From: Clostridium pasteurianum BC1
Lineage (GTDB): Bacteria; Bacillota; Clostridia; Clostridiales; Clostridiaceae
DNA length: 64,000 bases
Assembly: GCF_000389635.1 (NCBI RefSeq)
Contig: NC_021182.1
Coordinates: 992,001 to 1,056,000, forward strand
Reading direction: 5' to 3'
Made by a program: the position numbers and the translations under genes. This document shows positions 61,264-64,000 of the stretch, one piece after another. The notes below the pieces were generated by a model. It saw only the letters and a list, made by a program, of their open reading frames with translations. It searched no databases and had not been told where the DNA came from. Every line of letters begins with the position of its first letter. The first letter of the stretch is position 1.

Positions 61264-62763
61264 ATGAAGAAACTGAATCTGGATAATTCCTTGGTGCAGA
61301 CTCGTGAAGAGAGGCTTGGAACCATCATTGCATGGAAAACCGGAAAGGCATCAGAAATTTTAAGGGATTCTGAATACACCTGCGGAGGCTGCAAGGATAA
61401 TGGAGGTAAGAGGCTCTGTGAGGCCAGAGGACCTTTTAGTCAGGGATCCAAGTGCAGTGAAGAGATGGTATCATGTCAGCATAGTAATGTAAGAGATGCG
61501 GTTTTTATTCAGCATTCTCCTGTAGGATGTGGTGCAGGTCAGGTATTATCCAATTCCTTATATCGTAATGGTCTTGCTATAAGAGGATTGCCGGTAGAAA
61601 ATGTTAAAATAATTAGTACAAATATGGATGAAAGTGATGTAGTTTTTGGAGGACTAAAAAAGTTAGAACAGTCTATAAGAGATGCTTTTAATAGACACAA
61701 TCCTAAAGTGATTTTTGTTGGCACCTCCTGTGCTGCAGGAATTATTGGAGAGGACATAGAAAGTGTAACAAATAAATTACAAGAGGAATTTAAAATACCT
61801 GTTATTCCTACCTATTGTGAAGGCTTCAGATCAAAACACTGGACTACAGGCTTTGATGCAGCCTACCATGGAATTATAAGGCAGGTAGCCCGTAAAAATC
61901 CTAAGAGACAGGAGGATTTAGTTAATGTAATTGATCTTTGGGGTGAAGATATATTTACACCTATGCTTGGGGAACTGGGTCTTAGGGTTAATTATGTGGT
62001 GGATCTAGCTAGTGTAGAGGATTTGGAGCAAATGTCAGAAGCCGCTGCCAGTGTTTCCTTTTGTTACACACTATCTTCCTATATGTCCGCTGCTTTAGAA
62101 AAACAATTTGGGGTTATAGATGTTAAAGCTCCTCAGCCCTATGGAATTCTTGCCACAGATGCATGGATAAGAGAACTGGGAAGGGTTACTCATAGAGAGG
62201 AAAAAGCGGAAGCCTATATAGAGAAAGAACATAAGAGGATAGAAAAAAGATTACAGGAACTTAGAAAACTCCTTAAGGGTAAAGTAGGATATGTAGCCAC
62301 AGGATCTTCTTATGCCCATGGGATTATTGCAGTGCTTAGAGATCTTCGAGTGGAGATAGATGGATCCCTTACCTTTCACCATGAACCAATATTTGATGGT
62401 GAAGATGCTGATAAAAAGGATTCTCTAAAATTTTTAGTGGAAAACTATGGAGATGTCTCACAGTTTAGTGTAAGTAATGGTCAACAATATCAATTTTATG
62501 GACTGCTTAAAAATATAAATCCTGATTTTATCATCATAAGACATAATGGACTTGCTCCACTAGCTTCGCGAATGGGCATTCCAGCAGCACCTCTTGGAGA
62601 TGGCCATCATGCTGTAGGCTATCAGGGAATTATAAATTTAGGAGAAACTATTCTTGAGATACTGGCACGTAAGAAATTTCATAAGGATCTATCTGAAAAT
62701 GTAGAATTGCCCTATACAGATTGGTGGCTCAGTCAGAAAGATCCCTATGTGCTTTCAAAGTAA
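61264..62763 (+). CDS. Nitrogenase component 1-like protein, alpha (NifD-like) subunit
   Basis: A 499-residue member of the nitrogenase component 1 superfamily. Probable P-cluster-type ligands are Cys64 or Cys71, Cys89 in HSPVGCGAG and Cys156 in VGTSCAAGIIGEDI. Cys267 in SFCYTLSSYMSAALEKQFG occupies the place of the FeMo-co ligand Cys275 of NifD, and His448/His449 lie near the position of His442, although that alignment is loose. A Cys-rich N-terminal stretch (TCGGCKDNGGKRLCEA) is unusual. It is shorter than Clostridium NifD and lacks its features, so it is a nitrogenase-like enzyme of unassigned substrate. GGGGGAA precedes the ATG. Confidence 0.82.
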   Translation: MKKLNLDNSLVQTREERLGTIIAWKTGKASEILRDSEYTCGGCKDNGGKRLCEARGPFSQGSKCSEEMVSCQHSNVRDAVFIQHSPVGCGAGQVLSNSLYRNGLAIRGLPVENVKIISTNMDESDVVFGGLKKLEQSIRDAFNRHNPKVIFVGTSCAAGIIGEDIESVTNKLQEEFKIPVIPTYCEGFRSKHWTTGFDAAYHGIIRQVARKNPKRQEDLVNVIDLWGEDIFTPMLGELGLRVNYVVDLASVEDLEQMSEAAASVSFCYTLSSYMSAALEKQFGVIDVKAPQPYGILATDAWIRELGRVTHREEKAEAYIEKEHKRIEKRLQELRKLLKGKVGYVATGSSYAHGIIAVLRDLRVEIDGSLTFHHEPIFDGEDADKKDSLKFLVENYGDVSQFSVSNGQQYQFYGLLKNINPDFIIIRHNGLAPLASRMGIPAAPLGDGHHAVGYQGIINLGETILEILARKKFHKDLSENVELPYTDWWLSQKDPYVLSK

Positions 62764-62809
62764 AATATATGAAATTAGTTTATTTAATACAGCAGCATGT
62801 CTATTAGAT

Positions 62810-62850
62810 AATTCATCTAAACTTAGTGTAAGTACAAACTTTCATTGAGT
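62810..62850. repeat. Inverted-repeat motif upstream of the nitrogenase-like beta gene
   Basis: AATTCATCTAAACTTAGT (62810-62827), a short loop and a degenerate right arm, TTCATTGAGTAAGATTTAT. It is the same motif, in the same orientation and at about the same distance from the start codon, as the one at 61166. Confidence 0.65.
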
Positions 62851-62882
62851 AAGATTTATTTAACATAAAAGGAGTTAACAGA

Positions 62883-64000
62883 ATGTCTATTTCAGGAACA
62901 AAAGATACAGATAAAGATTTTGGAGAATGTGAAAAATTAAAGAAGACAAATTCTATTGAACAGGTTAGGTATGGTTGTGCCTTGGGAGCTATACACAGTG
63001 CTTTCGCCATTCCAAGAGTAATACCAATTACTCATTGCGGTCCGGGCTGTGCGCAGAAGCAGGTTACTAGCATATCCTTTAACAACGGTTTCCAAGGAGG
63101 TGGCTATGGAGGCGGTGCTGTTATTCCAAGTACTAACATAAATGAAAAAGAAGTGGTATTTGGGGGAGAAAACAGATTAAGAGAATTAATTGAAGCTACC
63201 TTTAAAATCTTAAAGGCAGATTTATTTGTGGTGATGACAGGATGTATCCCAGACACAGTGGGGGATGATGTAAGAGCTGTGGTAGGTGAATTTCAAAAAA
63301 AAGGACTTCCTATTGTATATGCAGAGACGGGAGGTTTTAAAGGTAATAATTTCACTGGTCATGAACTTGTTACCAGGGCCATTATTGATCAGTATGTAGG
63401 TGACTATGATGGACCTAAAGAAAAGGGTGTTGTAAATGTATGGTCACTGCTTCCTTATCATAATACTTTTTGGAAGGGTGATCTTACAGAAATAAAGAGA
63501 ATTTTAGAGGGTGTAGGATTAAAGGTCAATATTTTGTTCGGAAATAAAAGTGATGGTGTCTCAGAGTGGAAAAATATAAAAAAAGCACAGTTTAATCTGG
63601 TTTTATCTCCTTGGCTGGGGCTTCAGACTGCAGAACACTTAAAAGAAAAGTATGGGCAGCCCTATCTGCATATTCCTGTAATCCCCATAGGAGCTAAGGA
63701 AACCAGCAGTTTCCTTAGAAAAGTAGTGGATTTTGCAGGGATTGATAAAGAGAGAGCAGAAAGGTTTATTGAACAGGAGAGAAAGGAATATTATAACTAT
63801 CTAGAAGGATTTTCTGATTTTTATGCAGAGTATTTTTGGGGACTTCCAGCAAAATTTGCAGTTATAGGGGATAGCGCTTATAACTTGGCAATAACAAAAT
63901 TTTTAGTCAATCAGCTGGGGGTAATACCTGCAAGACAGATCATTACAGATAATCCGCCTGAAAAATACAGAAAGCTCATTGTGGAAGAATATAGAAATAT
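62883..64000 (+). CDS. Nitrogenase component 1-like protein, beta (NifK-like) subunit, partial
   Basis: 372 residues are visible and the frame is open at the right edge. Three cysteines match the NifK P-cluster ligands in order: Cys32 in VRYGCALGAIHSA, Cys56 in THCGPGCAQKQ and Cys121 in VVMTGCIPDTVGDDV. The Gly-rich FQGGGYGGGAVIP loop lies between them. It should form a heterotetramer with the upstream alpha-like subunit. The electron-donating NifH-like protein and any assembly genes must lie beyond the window. AAAGGAG precedes the ATG. Confidence 0.85.
   Translation, partial: MSISGTKDTDKDFGECEKLKKTNSIEQVRYGCALGAIHSAFAIPRVIPITHCGPGCAQKQVTSISFNNGFQGGGYGGGAVIPSTNINEKEVVFGGENRLRELIEATFKILKADLFVVMTGCIPDTVGDDVRAVVGEFQKKGLPIVYAETGGFKGNNFTGHELVTRAIIDQYVGDYDGPKEKGVVNVWSLLPYHNTFWKGDLTEIKRILEGVGLKVNILFGNKSDGVSEWKNIKKAQFNLVLSPWLGLQTAEHLKEKYGQPYLHIPVIPIGAKETSSFLRKVVDFAGIDKERAERFIEQERKEYYNYLEGFSDFYAEYFWGLPAKFAVIGDSAYNLAITKFLVNQLGVIPARQIITDNPPEKYRKLIVEEYRN

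Noticed and set aside
1-64000. tRNA, rRNA, CRISPR array or prophage
   Set aside because: No cloverleaf with CCA-proximal features, no rRNA-like conserved stretch, no regularly spaced repeat-spacer series and no run of phage structural genes was seen. The holin-like domain and HNH protein are isolated.

Overview
The window is AT-rich DNA with Shine-Dalgarno-led genes, many TTG/GTG starts and a gene set typical of an anaerobic low-GC Firmicute. It most likely comes from a cluster I Clostridium. A Cys-type formate dehydrogenase with molybdenum cofactor genes and a nitrogenase-like pair fit a metabolically versatile, possibly diazotrophic species. Naming the species would be a guess. No tRNA, rRNA or CRISPR array was seen.

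Positions 1-8.3 kb hold unlinked housekeeping and accessory genes: an aldo/keto reductase, an Rpn-type nuclease, a TetR regulator with a double operator, DUF998 and DUF1697 proteins, an HNH protein, and a CDP-alcohol phosphatidyltransferase. A papain-like protease with a holin-like membrane anchor and a GNAT gene killed by one stop codon follow. From 8.4 to 18.2 kb lie two ABC transporter/two-component clusters facing each other. The first is FtsX permease, ATPase, OmpR regulator and a frameshifted kinase. The second is an ABC-2 permease, ATPase, YhfC protease, SdpI-like protein and an orphan OmpR regulator. Position 18.3-21.5 kb is an IS200/IS605 element with dead tnpA and intact tnpB, inserted into a decayed EAL-CBS-GGDEF gene.

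Positions 21.6-31.3 kb are the molybdenum/formate region. They contain an extended MazF-like protein, a terminator-ended RNA with two covarying tandem hairpins, and mogA. A structured leader precedes fdhF-moeA-mobB, two four-cluster ferredoxins, mobA, moaA and a MOSC protein. Three small palindrome or MITE families are scattered here and elsewhere. A metallophosphoesterase, a YihY/BrkB membrane protein and a lipoprotein follow.

Positions 34.4-55.6 kb are the most interesting part. An OmpR/kinase pair (34.4-36.3 kb) is separated from its probable target operon (49.6-55.6 kb) by about 12 kb of inserted DNA. The insert is flanked by diverged copies of the kinase 3' end, the promoter and the first codons of the solute-binding protein gene. 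It carries an agr-type quorum-sensing system: AgrB, a CPBP protease resembling MroQ, a LytTR regulator, an AgrC-like kinase, and a 47-residue AgrD on the opposite strand that is easily missed. It also carries a ribosomally made peptide cluster: SPASM radical SAM enzyme, M16 peptidase, a 63-residue precursor with a CxCxC-x15-CxCxC pattern, and an ABC exporter. A 9-bp-flanked IS4-type element, itself interrupted by an IS3 element, sits between agrB and the regulator gene. The simplest reading is peptide-signal control of a cysteine-rich modified peptide.

The final part holds a TCS-associated operon that mixes sugar-type ABC import subunits with HlyD- and MacB-like subunits but has no ATPase. 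After it come a gene of unknown function, two tandem YhgE/Pip membrane proteins, and a nitrogenase component 1-like alpha/beta pair. The beta gene runs off the end of the window. Each nitrogenase-like gene is preceded by a copy of the same inverted-repeat motif.
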